Positions 39,684-52,841 of a DNA stretch of 64,000 bases are shown here, piece by piece (the first letter of the stretch is position 1; each line of letters begins with the position of its first letter). The notes below the pieces were generated by a model. That model worked only from the letters and a program-made list of their open reading frames with translations. It made no database searches and was not told the origin of the DNA. Origin of the DNA: an uncultured Pseudomonas sp. (lineage in GTDB: Bacteria; Pseudomonadota; Gammaproteobacteria; Pseudomonadales; Pseudomonadaceae). The stretch spans positions 62,001 to 126,000 of the forward strand of contig NZ_CAMPHI010000003.1 of assembly GCF_946885955.1 (NCBI RefSeq), written 5' to 3'. Position numbers and translations under genes: made by a program.

Positions 39684-40887
39684 TGCGAGCCAGCCTCCGC
39701 TTGATATTGGCTTGAACGACGAAGTGGTCGATCAGCGGCGCAAACAAATTGGCGAACAGAATCGCCAGCATCATGCCCTCCGGGAAGGCCGGGTTGACTA
39801 CACGGATCAACACCACCATCACGCCGATCAAGGCACCGAAAATCCACTTGCCGGTATTGGTCATGGACGCCGACACCGGGTCGGTCGCCATGAAGAACAT
39901 ACCGAAGGCAAAACCGCCGATCACCAGGTGCCAGTACCAGGGCATGGCGAACATCGGGTTGGTCGCCGAACCGAGCACGTTGAACAGCAGGCTGAGGCCG
40001 ATCATGCCGAGCATGGTGCCGGCGACGATGCGCCAGGAAGCGATCTTGGTGACCAGCAACACCAGGCCACCGATCATGATCGCCAGCGTGCTGGTTTCGC
40101 CCAGGCAACCACGAATGGTGCCGACGAAGGCATCCATCCAGGTCACGCCCTGACCGATCACGTTTTCGATACCGCCGGAGGCGGCCAGGCTCAGCGCCGT
40201 GGCGCCGGCGAAGCCGTCGACCGTGCTCCATACCGCATCACCGGACATTTGCGCCGGATAAGCGAAGAACAGAAAGGCGCGGCCGGTCAGCGCCGGGTTG
40301 AGGAAGTTCTTGCCGGTCCCGCCGAACACTTCCTTACCGATCACCACACCGAAGCTGATGCCCAGGGCAACTTCCCACAGCGGAATGCTCGGCGGCAGAA
40401 TCAGCGCGAACAGCACCGAGGTGACGAAGAAGCCTTCGTTGACTTCGTGCTTGCGGATCGAAGCGAACAGCACTTCCCAGAAACCGCCGACGATAAAGGT
40501 CACCGCATACACCGGCAGGAACCAGGCAGCGCCCTGGATGAAGTTATCCCACAGGCTGTTGGGGTCGAACCCGGCGAAGGCGCTGACGAACGCGAAATGC
40601 GCGCCGCCCTGGCTGGCCAGCAGCTCGGGGTTTTGCGCGAAGATCAGGTTGGCCTGATAACCCGCGTTCCACATGCCGAAGAACATCGCCGGGAAAGTGC
40701 AGACCCAGACGGTGATCATCATGCGCTTGAGGTCGATACCGTCACGTACGTGAGCGGTGGTTTTGGTCACGCTGCCAGGGCGATAGAAGAACGTATCGAT
40801 GGCTTCGTACAAGGCGTAGAACTTCTCGTACTTGCCGCCCTTCTCGAAGTTGTGCTCGATTTTATCGAGGAATGCACGGATACCCAT
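39676..40887 (-). CDS. nqrB: Na+-NQR subunit B (covalent FMN, Na+ channel)
   Basis: A 403-aa membrane subunit with about ten helices. The FMN-carrying Thr lies in [10 protein letters not shown], and [21 protein letters not shown] is a strongly conserved stretch. It forms the sodium path and binds riboflavin. Starts at the ATG 40885-40887, 3 bp after nqrA. Confidence 0.97.
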   Translation of the reverse strand: MGIRAFLDKIEHNFEKGGKYEKFYALYEAIDTFFYRPGSVTKTTAHVRDGIDLKRMMITVWVCTFPAMFFGMWNAGYQANLIFAQNPELLASQGGAHFAFVSAFAGFDPNSLWDNFIQGAAWFLPVYAVTFIVGGFWEVLFASIRKHEVNEGFFVTSVLFALILPPSIPLWEVALGISFGVVIGKEVFGGTGKNFLNPALTGRAFLFFAYPAQMSGDAVWSTVDGFAGATALSLAASGGIENVIGQGVTWMDAFVGTIRGCLGETSTLAIMIGGLVLLVTKIASWRIVAGTMLGMIGLSLLFNVLGSATNPMFAMPWYWHLVIGGFAFGMFFMATDPVSASMTNTGKWIFGALIGVMVVLIRVVNPAFPEGMMLAILFANLFAPLIDHFVVQANIKRRLARNV

Positions 40888-40890
40888 GGA

Positions 40891-43059
<2,169 letters not shown>

Positions 43060-43100
43060 CCTTCAGACGCAATACGCCGTAGCGCACGATCAGCACAAAC

Positions 43101-43129
43101 GAAAACGGGAGCCCGAGGCTCCCGTTTTC
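43101..43129. terminator. Bidirectional terminator between the chalcone isomerase-like gene and gap
   Basis: GAAAACGGGAGCC (43101-43113) and its perfect complement (43117-43129) with a 3-nt loop carry A/T-rich ends on both strands. Confidence 0.88.
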
Positions 43130-43145
43130 CGTTCACAGATAACGC

Positions 43146-44612
43146 TTAGCGCGGAAACGCCGGCGGGTTGACCCCAGCCATGTCCTCCATCACGCGCACT
43201 ACCTGACAGCTGTAGCCGAACTCGTTGTCGTACCACACGTAGAGCACGACGCGGTTGTCGTTGGCGATGGTCGCTTCAGCATCGACCACACCGGCATGGC
43301 GCGAACCGACGAAGTCGGTGGAGACCACTTCCTGGGAGCTGACGAAGTCGATCTGCTTCTGCAGGTCCGAGTGCATGGCCATCTGGCGCAGGTACTCGTT
43401 GATCTCTTCGCGGGTGGTGGCCTTCTCCAGGTTCAGGTTGAGAATGGCCATGGACACGTTCGGCGTCGGCACGCGAATGGCGTTGCCGGTCAGCTTGCCC
43501 TTGAGCACCGGCAAGGCCTTGGCGGCAGCAGTGGCGGCACCGGTTTCGGTAATCACCATGTTCAACGCGGCACTGCGACCGCGACGACTGCCCTTGTGGA
43601 AGTTGTCGATCAGGTTCTGGTCGTTGGTGTACGAGTGAACGGTTTCGACGTGGCCGTTGACGATGCCGTACTGGTCATTGACCGCTTTGAGCACCGGCAC
43701 GATGGCGTTGGTGGTGCAGGATGCAGCGGAGATGATCTTGTCGTCAGCGCTGATGTCGCCGTGGTTGATGCCGTGCACGATATTCTTCAGCGCACCTTTG
43801 CCCGGCGCCGTGAGTACCACGCGATCGATACCCGGGCACGCCAGGTGCTGACCCAAGCCCTCGGCATCGCGCCATACGCCGGTGTTGTCGACCAGCAGGG
43901 CGTTCTTGATACCGTACTGGGTGTAATCCACCTCGCTCGGCGACTTGGCGTAGATCACCTGGATCAGGTTGCCGTTGGCGGTGAGGGTATTGTTTTCCTC
44001 ATCGATGGTGATGGTGCCGTTGAACTTGCCATGCACCGAATCACGGCGCAGCAGGCTGGCACGCTTGACCAGATCGTTGCTTGCGCCCTTGCGCACGACG
44101 ATGGCGCGCAGGCGCAGGCCGTCGCCTCCGCCGGTTTTCTCGATCAGGATGCGCGTCAGCAGACGACCGATACGGCCGAAACCGTAGAGCACGACGTCGG
44201 TGCCCTCGCGACCCGCGCTATTTTGCGCACCCGCCACCTCGACCAGTTCGTCCTTGACGAATTGCTCGATGCTGCGACCCTGCCCTTCGGCCTTGAACTT
44301 ACCGACCATCTTGCCCAGATCGACCGAAGCGGCGCCCAGCTTGAGCTCGCTCATGGTCTTGAGGATGGGGAAGGTGTCATGCACCGACAGCTCTTTGTCG
44401 TCAGCCAGGCGATGACGGGCAAAGCGGTGAGCCTTGAGAATATCGATCACCGAACGGTTGATCAGACCGCGGCCGTAGATCGAGGTGACCACGTTGTTAT
44501 TACGGTAGAGCTGGCCAATCATCGGAATCATCGCTTCCGCAAGGGCTTCTCGATCGATCCACTCACCGAGACACTGGTCGGGCTTCTGAGTCACGGGCAG
44601 TACCTTCCACAT
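43146..44612 (-). CDS. gap: Glyceraldehyde-3-phosphate dehydrogenase with long N-terminal extension
   Basis: A 488-aa protein, about 150 residues longer than classical GAPDH. The NAD-binding Rossmann motif VVLYGFGRIGRLLTR begins only near residue 130, and the catalytic Cys is in SAASCTTNAIVPVL. WYDNEFGYSCQVVR closes the catalytic domain. The helical extension (MWKVLPVTQKPDQCLGEWID...) is typical of this Pseudomonas paralogue. Longer starts upstream run into mfd's promoter. Cofactor preference and direction (glycolytic or gluconeogenic) cannot be told. Confidence 0.92.
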   Translation of the reverse strand: MWKVLPVTQKPDQCLGEWIDREALAEAMIPMIGQLYRNNNVVTSIYGRGLINRSVIDILKAHRFARHRLADDKELSVHDTFPILKTMSELKLGAASVDLGKMVGKFKAEGQGRSIEQFVKDELVEVAGAQNSAGREGTDVVLYGFGRIGRLLTRILIEKTGGGDGLRLRAIVVRKGASNDLVKRASLLRRDSVHGKFNGTITIDEENNTLTANGNLIQVIYAKSPSEVDYTQYGIKNALLVDNTGVWRDAEGLGQHLACPGIDRVVLTAPGKGALKNIVHGINHGDISADDKIISAASCTTNAIVPVLKAVNDQYGIVNGHVETVHSYTNDQNLIDNFHKGSRRGRSAALNMVITETGAATAAAKALPVLKGKLTGNAIRVPTPNVSMAILNLNLEKATTREEINEYLRQMAMHSDLQKQIDFVSSQEVVSTDFVGSRHAGVVDAEATIANDNRVVLYVWYDNEFGYSCQVVRVMEDMAGVNPPAFPR

Positions 44613-44636
44613 GTAGGGGCTTAAAAAGGGGGCTAC

Positions 44637-44665
44637 ATTATGCCGATGCGGGCTACCGGCGGCAA
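44637..44665 (-). promoter_or_regulatory. Predicted promoter of gap
   Basis: On the minus strand, TTGCCG (44660-44665) and CATAAT (44637-44642) are 17 bp apart. The expected leader is about 18 nt. Confidence 0.5.
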
Positions 44666-44683
44666 TCTGCAGCGGACGAAACA

Positions 44684-44713
44684 CTGACAGCACCCGGCAG
44701 GGATAGTTACAAT
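44684..44713 (+). promoter_or_regulatory. Predicted promoter of mfd
   Basis: CTGACA (44684-44689) and TACAAT (44708-44713) with an 18-bp spacer; the start should fall near 44720, about 25 nt before the GTG. Confidence 0.55.
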
Positions 44714-44745
44714 CGCCAGCCCTGTCGTATGACCGTGAGCTACCC

Positions 44746-47700
44746 GTGCCCGTAACGCCCGAGTCCATATTGCACCTACCGCCCCTGCCGGCCAGCGCAG
44801 GCAAACAACACTGGGGCAACCTGCCCGGCGCCGCGCTGAGCCTGGCGATCGCCGAGGCCGCCAGTGCCGCCCGGCGCTTCACCCTGCTGCTGACCGCCGA
44901 CAGCCAGAGCGCCGAGCGCCTGGAGCAGGAGCTGCGCTTTTTCGCGCCCGAACTGCCGGTGCTGCACTTCCCCGATTGGGAAACCCTGCCCTACGACCTG
45001 TTCTCGCCGCACCAGGACATCATTTCCCAGCGCATCGCCGCGCTCTATCGCCTGCCCGAACTGAAACACGGCGTTCTGGTAGTGCCGATCACCACCGCCC
45101 TACACCGCTTGGCGCCGACGCGCTTTCTACTCGGCAGCAGTTTGGTGCTGGATGTCGGACAGAAGCTCGATGTCGAGCAGATGCGCACGCGCCTTGAGGC
45201 CTCGGGCTACCGCTGTGTCGACACCGTGTACGAGCATGGCGAATTCGCCGTACGCGGCGCACTGATCGACCTGTTCCCGATGGGCAGCAAACAGCCGCTG
45301 CGGATCGACCTGTTCGACGATGAAATCGAGACCCTGCGCACCTTTGACCCGGAAACCCAGCGCTCGGTCGACAAGGTCGACTCGATCAAACTGCTGCCGG
45401 CGCGCGAATTCCCGCTGGAGAAAAAGGCTGTCACCGACTTCCGTGGGCGCTTCCGCGAGCGTTTCGATGTGGATTTCCGTCGCTGCCCCATCTACCAGGA
45501 TCTATCGACCGGCATCACCCCGGCCGGCATCGAGTACTACATACCGCTGTTCTTCGAAGAAACCGCGACCCTGTTCGACTACCTGCCGCAAGACACCCAG
45601 GTGTTTTCCCTGCCCGGCGTGGAGAAAGCCGCCGAGCAGTTCTGGAACGATGCGCGCAACCGTTACGAGGAGCGCCGCGTCGACCCCGAACGCCCGCTGC
45701 TGCCGCCGGCCGATATCTTCCTGCCGGTGGAAGATTGCTTCGCGCGCCTGAAAGAATGGCCGCGCGTGGTGGTCAGCCAGGATGATATCGAAGCGGGCGT
45801 CGGGCGCCAGCGCTTCAGCGCCCGCCCGCTGCCGGACCTGGCGATAGAGGCCAAGGCCACTGAGCCACTGGCCGCGCTACGCCGCTTTATCGAGGAGTAC
45901 CCGGGCCGGGTGCTGTTCTGCGCCGAATCCGCCGGGCGCCGCGAGGTGCTGCTCGAACTGCTCGCCCGACTCAAGCTCAAGCCTGTGGAAGTCGCCGGCT
46001 GGCCGGAATTCGCCAGCGGCAAGGAGCGCCTTGGCATCTGCATCGCCCCGCTCGACGAGGGCCTACTGCTCGACGAACTGGCCCTGATCGCCGAAAGCCC
46101 GTTGTTCGGCCAACGGGTAATGCAGCGTCGTCGCCGGGAAAAAACCCGGGACGGCGGCGACAATGTGATCAAGAACCTCGCCGAACTGCGCGAAGGCGCG
46201 CCGGTGGTGCATATCGATCATGGCGTTGGCCGCTATCTGGGCCTGATCACGCTGGAGATCGACGGCCAGGCCGCCGAATTCCTCGCCCTGATATACGCCG
46301 AAGAGGCCAAGCTCTACGTTCCCGTGGCCAGCCTGCACCTGATCGCGCGCTATACCGGCAGCGACGATGCCCTGGCGCCGCTACACCGCCTCGGCTCGGA
46401 AACCTGGCAGAAAGCCAAGCGCAAGGCCGCCGAACAGGTGCGCGATGTCGCCGCCGAATTGCTCGATATTTATGCCCGCCGCGCCGCCCGCGAAGGTTAT
46501 GCGTTCGCCGACCCCAAGGCCGATTACGCGACCTTCAGCGCCGGGTTCCCGTTCGAGGAAACCCCCGACCAGCAGGCGGCCATCGAAGCGGTGCACGACG
46601 ACATGCTGGCGGCCAAGCCGATGGATCGCCTGATCTGCGGCGACGTCGGCTTCGGCAAGACCGAAGTGGCCATGCGCGCCGCCTTTATCGCCGTGCATGG
46701 CGGCAAGCAGGTCGCGGTATTGGTACCGACCACCCTGCTCGCCCAGCAACACTACAACAGCTTCCGCGATCGCTTTGCCGATTGGCCGGTGAAAGTCGAG
46801 GTGATGAGCCGCTTCAAAAGCGCCAAGGAAGTCAGCGATGCCATGCAGCAATTGGCCGAGGGCAAGGTCGATATCGTCATCGGCACCCACAAGCTGCTGC
46901 AGGGCGACGTCAAGTTCAACAATCTGGGCCTGGTGATCATCGACGAAGAGCACCGTTTCGGCGTACGCCAGAAGGAGCAGCTGAAGGCCCTGCGCAGTGA
47001 AGTCGATATTCTCACCCTGACCGCCACGCCGATTCCGCGCACCCTGAACATGGCCGTGTCGGGCATGCGCGACCTGTCGATCATCGCCACGCCGCCGGCG
47101 CGGCGCCTGTCCGTGCGCACCTTCGTCATGGAACAGAACAACCCGACGATCAAGGAAGCGCTGCTGCGCGAGCTGCTGCGCGGCGGCCAGGTCTATTACC
47201 TGCACAACGATGTGAAAACCATCGAAAAATGCGCCGCCGACCTGGCCGAGCTGGTGCCCGAAGCACGCATCGGCATCGGCCACGGGCAGATGCGCGAGCG
47301 CGAGCTGGAACAGGTGATGGGCGACTTCTATCACAAGCGCTTCAATGTGCTGATCGCTTCGACCATCATCGAAACCGGCATCGACGTGCCCAGCGCCAAC
47401 ACCATCATCATCGAGCGCGCCGACAAGTTCGGCCTGGCCCAGCTGCATCAGCTGCGCGGCCGTGTCGGACGCAGCCACCACCAGGCCTATGCCTACCTGC
47501 TGACGCCACCGCGCAAACAGATGACCGACGATGCGCAGAAGCGCCTCGAGGCCATTTCAGCGGCGCAGGATCTTGGGGCAGGTTTCCTCCTGGCCACCCA
47601 TGATCTGGAAATCCGTGGCGCTGGCGAATTGCTCGGCGACGGCCAGAGTGGGCAGATCCAGGCGGTGGGCTTCACCCTGTATATGGAAATGCTCGAACGC

Positions 47701-48198
47701 GCGGTGAAAGCCATCCGCAAGGGCGAGCAGCCGAATCTCGATCAACCCCTGGGCGGCGGTCCGGAAATCAACCTGAGAGTGCCGGCGCTGATCCCCGAGG
47801 ACTACCTGCCCGACGTGCACACACGCCTGATCCTCTACAAGCGCATCGCCAACGCCGCCGACGAGGATGGTCTGAAAGAGTTGCAGGTCGAGATGATCGA
47901 TCGCTTCGGCCTGCTACCGGAGCCGACCAAGAACCTGGTACGCCTGACCCTGCTGAAGCTACAGGCGGAAAAGCTCGGGATCAAAAAGGTCGACGCCGGC
48001 CCCCAGGGTGGCCGCCTGGAATTCGCCGCCGACACCTGCGTCGACCCACTGACCCTGATCCGACTGATCCAGAGCCAGCCCAACCGTTACAAGTTCGAAG
48101 GCGCTACGCTGTTCAAATTCCAGGTGCCCATGGAACGCCCCGAAGAACGATTCAACACGCTCGAAGCACTGTTCGAGCGCCTGACCCTCTCCAGCTAA
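44746..48198 (+). CDS. mfd: Transcription-repair coupling factor
   Basis: An 1150-aa ATPase that removes stalled RNA polymerase and recruits UvrA. The order is a UvrB-like N-terminal part, the RNA polymerase-interaction domain, the RecG-like motor (Walker A GDVGFGKT 632-639; DEEH box 733-736 in IIDEEHRFGVRQKE; motif VI LRGRVGRSHHQAYAYL) and the C-terminal TRCF domain. The start is GTG at 44746. Full length. Confidence 0.97.
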   Translation: MPVTPESILHLPPLPASAGKQHWGNLPGAALSLAIAEAASAARRFTLLLTADSQSAERLEQELRFFAPELPVLHFPDWETLPYDLFSPHQDIISQRIAALYRLPELKHGVLVVPITTALHRLAPTRFLLGSSLVLDVGQKLDVEQMRTRLEASGYRCVDTVYEHGEFAVRGALIDLFPMGSKQPLRIDLFDDEIETLRTFDPETQRSVDKVDSIKLLPAREFPLEKKAVTDFRGRFRERFDVDFRRCPIYQDLSTGITPAGIEYYIPLFFEETATLFDYLPQDTQVFSLPGVEKAAEQFWNDARNRYEERRVDPERPLLPPADIFLPVEDCFARLKEWPRVVVSQDDIEAGVGRQRFSARPLPDLAIEAKATEPLAALRRFIEEYPGRVLFCAESAGRREVLLELLARLKLKPVEVAGWPEFASGKERLGICIAPLDEGLLLDELALIAESPLFGQRVMQRRRREKTRDGGDNVIKNLAELREGAPVVHIDHGVGRYLGLITLEIDGQAAEFLALIYAEEAKLYVPVASLHLIARYTGSDDALAPLHRLGSETWQKAKRKAAEQVRDVAAELLDIYARRAAREGYAFADPKADYATFSAGFPFEETPDQQAAIEAVHDDMLAAKPMDRLICGDVGFGKTEVAMRAAFIAVHGGKQVAVLVPTTLLAQQHYNSFRDRFADWPVKVEVMSRFKSAKEVSDAMQQLAEGKVDIVIGTHKLLQGDVKFNNLGLVIIDEEHRFGVRQKEQLKALRSEVDILTLTATPIPRTLNMAVSGMRDLSIIATPPARRLSVRTFVMEQNNPTIKEALLRELLRGGQVYYLHNDVKTIEKCAADLAELVPEARIGIGHGQMRERELEQVMGDFYHKRFNVLIASTIIETGIDVPSANTIIIERADKFGLAQLHQLRGRVGRSHHQAYAYLLTPPRKQMTDDAQKRLEAISAAQDLGAGFLLATHDLEIRGAGELLGDGQSGQIQAVGFTLYMEMLERAVKAIRKGEQPNLDQPLGGGPEINLRVPALIPEDYLPDVHTRLILYKRIANAADEDGLKELQVEMIDRFGLLPEPTKNLVRLTLLKLQAEKLGIKKVDAGPQGGRLEFAADTCVDPLTLIRLIQSQPNRYKFEGATLFKFQVPMERPEERFNTLEALFERLTLSS

Positions 48199-48210
48199 AG
48201 GATCGACCCG

Positions 48211-48750
48211 ATGCGCGCTCTCCGCACCCTGGCCCTGTCGCCACTGTTACTGCTGTCGTTGCTGATCGCCAACCCGGCCGCCGCCGAGTCGCTGTATCAA
48301 GTGGAAGTCATCGTCTTCCGCCAGAACGCCGAACAGCTCCCCACCGCCCGCCCCGCTCCGGACGACTGGGCGCAAGGTGCACAACCGATTGGCCCGGAGC
48401 AGGAGCGCGCGACGACCCTGGACAGCGAAGCGAGCAAGCTCAACCCCGGCAACGGCTACCGGGTATTGCTGCATAAAGCCTGGGCCCAGCCGATCGAGGC
48501 CACCCCCGGCAGCGTGGCACTGAGCACAGGCGACGAGCAATTCGGACATTTCCCGGTGGAAGGCACGCTGACGCTCAAGCAGGATGGCCTGATCGACTTC
48601 GACGCCAACCTCTGGATCAACCAGTTCGACGAGAGCGGCCTGCTCAACAGCAGCGAGCTGTTCAAGTACAGCATCCGCCTGCAGAACGGCGAGCTGACGT
48701 TCCTCGACCATGGCAGTCTCGGCATGCTGGTGCGCATTCGCTCGCTCTGA
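48211..48750 (+). CDS. csiV: CsiV-like peptidoglycan-binding protein
   Basis: A 179-aa exported protein with a signal peptide (LALSPLLLLSLLIANPAAA) and the YQVEVIVFRQ start typical of CsiV, a peptidoglycan-associated factor reported to stimulate LpoA/PBP1a in Pseudomonas and relatives. It follows mfd by 12 bp, probably as an operon, and ends at a terminator. Confidence 0.85.
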   Translation: MRALRTLALSPLLLLSLLIANPAAAESLYQVEVIVFRQNAEQLPTARPAPDDWAQGAQPIGPEQERATTLDSEASKLNPGNGYRVLLHKAWAQPIEATPGSVALSTGDEQFGHFPVEGTLTLKQDGLIDFDANLWINQFDESGLLNSSELFKYSIRLQNGELTFLDHGSLGMLVRIRSL

Positions 48751-48794
48751 TCCCGGCACCCGGATAAACCGATGAAAACGCTTCCCCAAAAAAC

Positions 48795-48832
48795 AACGCC
48801 GCTCACCCAAAACAGGTGAACGGCGTTCTTTA
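48795..48832 (+). terminator. Terminator after csiV
   Basis: A 13-bp stem (48795-48807 with 48815-48827) with one mismatch is followed by TTCTTTA. A-rich DNA before it may let it act on the opposing transcript too. Confidence 0.75.
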
Positions 48833-48884
48833 GCAGGAAGCCAACCAAGGGTATCGCTTGCGAGCAATAGCCCCAGCTCTGCAG

Positions 48885-50631
<1,747 letters not shown>

Positions 50632-50652
50632 GCTTGAACTCAAAACCACTCC

Positions 50653-51177
50653 TTAATAGAGAGACTCGGCCGCCCAGACCGGGCATGGCGCCTCGTCGAT
50701 CTGGACGTCGCAGTAAACGGGAACACGCGGGAACAGCTCAAGCAGATCGTCGTTGCGCAAACGTATGCAGCCATGGGAACGCGGCACCCCCATGGGTTCG
50801 CTATCAGGCGTACCGTGCAGATAGATATAGCGACGAAAACTATCCAGCTCGCCGAGCCTGTTGCGTCCTGGTTCACGGCCACCGAGCCAGAGGATGCGGG
50901 TGAGAATCCAGTCGCGGCCCGGAAACTGCTCATGCAGCTCGGGCGTCCAGATCTCACCGGTCCAGCGCCGCCCGCGCAATACCGCGGCACGCGGCAGCCC
51001 CTCACCGATCTTCGCCCGCACATAATGCAGGCCTCGCGGCGTGCAACCGCTACCGTTGCGTTCGCCGGCGCCATTGGCAGCGGTGGAAACAGGCATGCGC
51101 AGCTGCAGCCGCTTGTCGGCAAAGCCGTACAAGCACTGATCAGCCAACGAGATATGAAGCAAATCGAGGGAACGCAT
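50653..51177 (-). CDS. L,D-transpeptidase (YkuD) without signal peptide
   Basis: A 174-aa protein with the YkuD active-site block: HGTPDSEPMGVPRSHGCIRL holds the catalytic His and Cys. Such enzymes make 3-3 peptidoglycan cross-links or attach lipoproteins, normally outside the membrane. No signal peptide or anchor is seen: the N-terminus MRSLDLLHISLADQCLYG is not export-like and no upstream in-frame start repairs it. It lies between nagZ and psrA. Confidence 0.86.
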   Translation of the reverse strand: MRSLDLLHISLADQCLYGFADKRLQLRMPVSTAANGAGERNGSGCTPRGLHYVRAKIGEGLPRAAVLRGRRWTGEIWTPELHEQFPGRDWILTRILWLGGREPGRNRLGELDSFRRYIYLHGTPDSEPMGVPRSHGCIRLRNDDLLELFPRVPVYCDVQIDEAPCPVWAAESLY

Positions 51178-51225
51178 GGGCGGCTAGCTTAGCGGATCGA
51201 ACCCACCAAGCCCACCCGCGCCGTA

Positions 51226-51933
51226 TCAAACTTTGGCGGGAACGCCGACACCCTTTGTACGCGGTCGCAACTGCGCCGCCGCAAGCGCACTGTCGGTTAC
51301 CCCGCTTTCCGAGCGCATACCGGCAGCAAGGAACGGCACCATCAGGCGCATCACCTGCTCGATCGAAGTATTCACCCCGAAATCAGCCTCGGACATGGCG
51401 CGCAAGGCCTTGATCCCGGACATGCTGAACGCCGCGGCACCGAGCATGAAGTGCACGCGCCAGAACAGTTCCAGCGGCGGAATGCGCGGGGCGGCTTCGT
51501 TGACCAAGAGCATGTAGCGGCGAAATATCTTGCCGTAGACTTCTTGCAAGTACTTGCGCAAATGCCCCTGGCTTTGGCTGAACGCCAGCCCCAGCAATCG
51601 CATGAAGATCGACAAGTCGTTACCACTACGCGGTTTGACTTCGAGCGCCAGCTCCACCAGCAGCTCAAGCAATTCCTCAAGACTGAAGGTCGTGCCGGGC
51701 TTGGCCTGCCGGCGATCCAGCTCGCGTTCGAGACTGCTGCAGAATGGCCCCAGGAAACGTGAAAACACCGCCTGGATCAGCGCTTTCTTGGAACCGAAGT
51801 GATAATTCACCGCGGCCAGATTGACCCCGGCCTTGCCGGTAATCAGCCGCAACGAGGTCTCGGCGAAACCTTTCTCGGCGAACAACTGCTCCGCCGCATC
51901 CAGAATACGTTCAACGGTTTCCGACTGGGCCAT
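51226..51933 (-). CDS. psrA: TetR-family fatty-acid-responsive regulator PsrA
   Basis: A 235-aa regulator that binds long-chain fatty acids, represses fadBA and itself, and promotes rpoS in Pseudomonas. The helix-turn-helix is at about residues 8-54 (LITGKAGVNLAAVNYHFGSKKA). The C-terminal half is the ligand and dimer domain. Identity is supported by its place beside lexA and by two CAAAC-N4-GTTTG-type operators directly upstream. Starts at the ATG 51931-51933. Confidence 0.94.
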   Translation of the reverse strand: MAQSETVERILDAAEQLFAEKGFAETSLRLITGKAGVNLAAVNYHFGSKKALIQAVFSRFLGPFCSSLERELDRRQAKPGTTFSLEELLELLVELALEVKPRSGNDLSIFMRLLGLAFSQSQGHLRKYLQEVYGKIFRRYMLLVNEAAPRIPPLELFWRVHFMLGAAAFSMSGIKALRAMSEADFGVNTSIEQVMRLMVPFLAAGMRSESGVTDSALAAAQLRPRTKGVGVPAKV

Positions 51934-51947
51934 GACTTCTCACCTAA

Positions 51948-51974
51948 CAAACACTCGTTTGAAACATACGTTTT
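51948..51974 (-). promoter_or_regulatory. Tandem PsrA operators at the psrA promoter
   Basis: CAAAC-ACTC-GTTTG (51948-51961, perfect palindrome) is followed with a one-base overlap by GAAAC-ATAC-GTTTT (51961-51974). Both match the known PsrA consensus (G/C)AAAC-N2-4-GTTT(G/C). The second lies over the predicted -10, so autorepression is expected. Confidence 0.85.
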
Positions 51975-51992
51975 AAGCGGCGACCTTGTCAA
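51963..51992 (-). promoter_or_regulatory. Predicted promoter of psrA
   Basis: On the minus strand, TTGACA (51987-51992) and TATGTT (51963-51968) with an 18-bp spacer. The -10 is inside the second PsrA operator. Confidence 0.6.
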
Positions 51993-52119
51993 GTCGAAGG
52001 CTGCATCATATCGGCAAGCGCACAAGGCAACAAAAAATTCCCTCCAGGCAGACGACGGGCCTTGCCAACTAGTAACAACGGCCAGAAGAAAGCGCCGGCA
52101 GGTGGAACGAAAAGAGTGA

Positions 52120-52147
52120 TTGCCAAGCGCAATCCACTGTATATAAT
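52120..52147 (+). promoter_or_regulatory. Predicted promoter of lexA-sulA
   Basis: TTGCCA (52120-52125), a 16-bp spacer and a perfect TATAAT (52142-52147). The -10 lies inside the first SOS box. Confidence 0.7.
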
Positions 52148-52171
52148 CACAGTCACTGTATATAAAAACAG
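52137..52171 (+). promoter_or_regulatory. Two LexA (SOS) boxes upstream of lexA
   Basis: CTGTATATAATCACAG (52137-52152) and CTGTATATAAAAACAG (52156-52171) both fit CTGTATATN6CAG-type SOS boxes, with centres 19 bp apart. The second ends 8 bp before the ATG. This gives tight self-repression of lexA. Confidence 0.93.
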
Positions 52172-52179
52172 AGCCAATC

Positions 52180-52788
52180 ATGCTTAAACTAACGCCACGC
52201 CAAGCTGAAATCCTTGCCTTCATCAAGCAATGTCTTGACGACAACGGCTACCCGCCTACCCGTGCGGAAATTGCTCAGGCGCTGGGCTTCAAGTCACCCA
52301 ACGCCGCGGAAGAGCATCTCAAGGCGCTGGCCCGCAAGGGTGCGATCGAGATGACTCCCGGCGCCTCGCGCGGCATCCGCATCCCCGGTTTCGAGCCGAG
52401 CATGGAAGAAGATGGCCTGCCGGTGATCGGCCGCGTTGCGGCAGGTGCGCCGATTCTGGCGCAGCAACATGTCGAGGAATCCTGCCGGATCAACCCTGCC
52501 TTCTTTCACCCCAAGGCGGACTACCTGTTACGGGTACGCGGCATGAGCATGAAAGACATCGGTATTCTCGATGGGGATTTACTCGCAGTTCATACCACTC
52601 GCGAGGCCCGTAATGGCCAGGTGGTCGTCGCGCGTATTGACGACGAGGTGACGGTCAAGCGCTTCAAACGTGAAGGCAACACCGTGTGGCTGCTCGCCGA
52701 AAACCCTGAGTTCGCCCCTATCGAAATCAATTTGGAAGAGCAGGACCTGATCATCGAAGGCTTGAGCGTCGGCGTGATTCGTCGCTAG
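52180..52788 (+). CDS. lexA: SOS repressor LexA
   Basis: A 202-aa repressor. A winged helix-turn-helix occupies residues 1-70 ([37 protein letters not shown]). The self-cleavage site is A88-G89 (VAAGAPIL), the catalytic Ser is S123 (GMSMKDIGI) and the general-base Lys K160 (EVTVKRF). It starts at the ATG 52180 just after two SOS boxes and is followed 53 bp later by sulA. Confidence 0.98.
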   Translation: MLKLTPRQAEILAFIKQCLDDNGYPPTRAEIAQALGFKSPNAAEEHLKALARKGAIEMTPGASRGIRIPGFEPSMEEDGLPVIGRVAAGAPILAQQHVEESCRINPAFFHPKADYLLRVRGMSMKDIGILDGDLLAVHTTREARNGQVVVARIDDEVTVKRFKREGNTVWLLAENPEFAPIEINLEEQDLIIEGLSVGVIRR

Positions 52789-52841
52789 CCGAGTATTTTT
52801 GCTGCACCGCAGGCCGGCCATAGCCTGCCAGAGGAGGCTTT

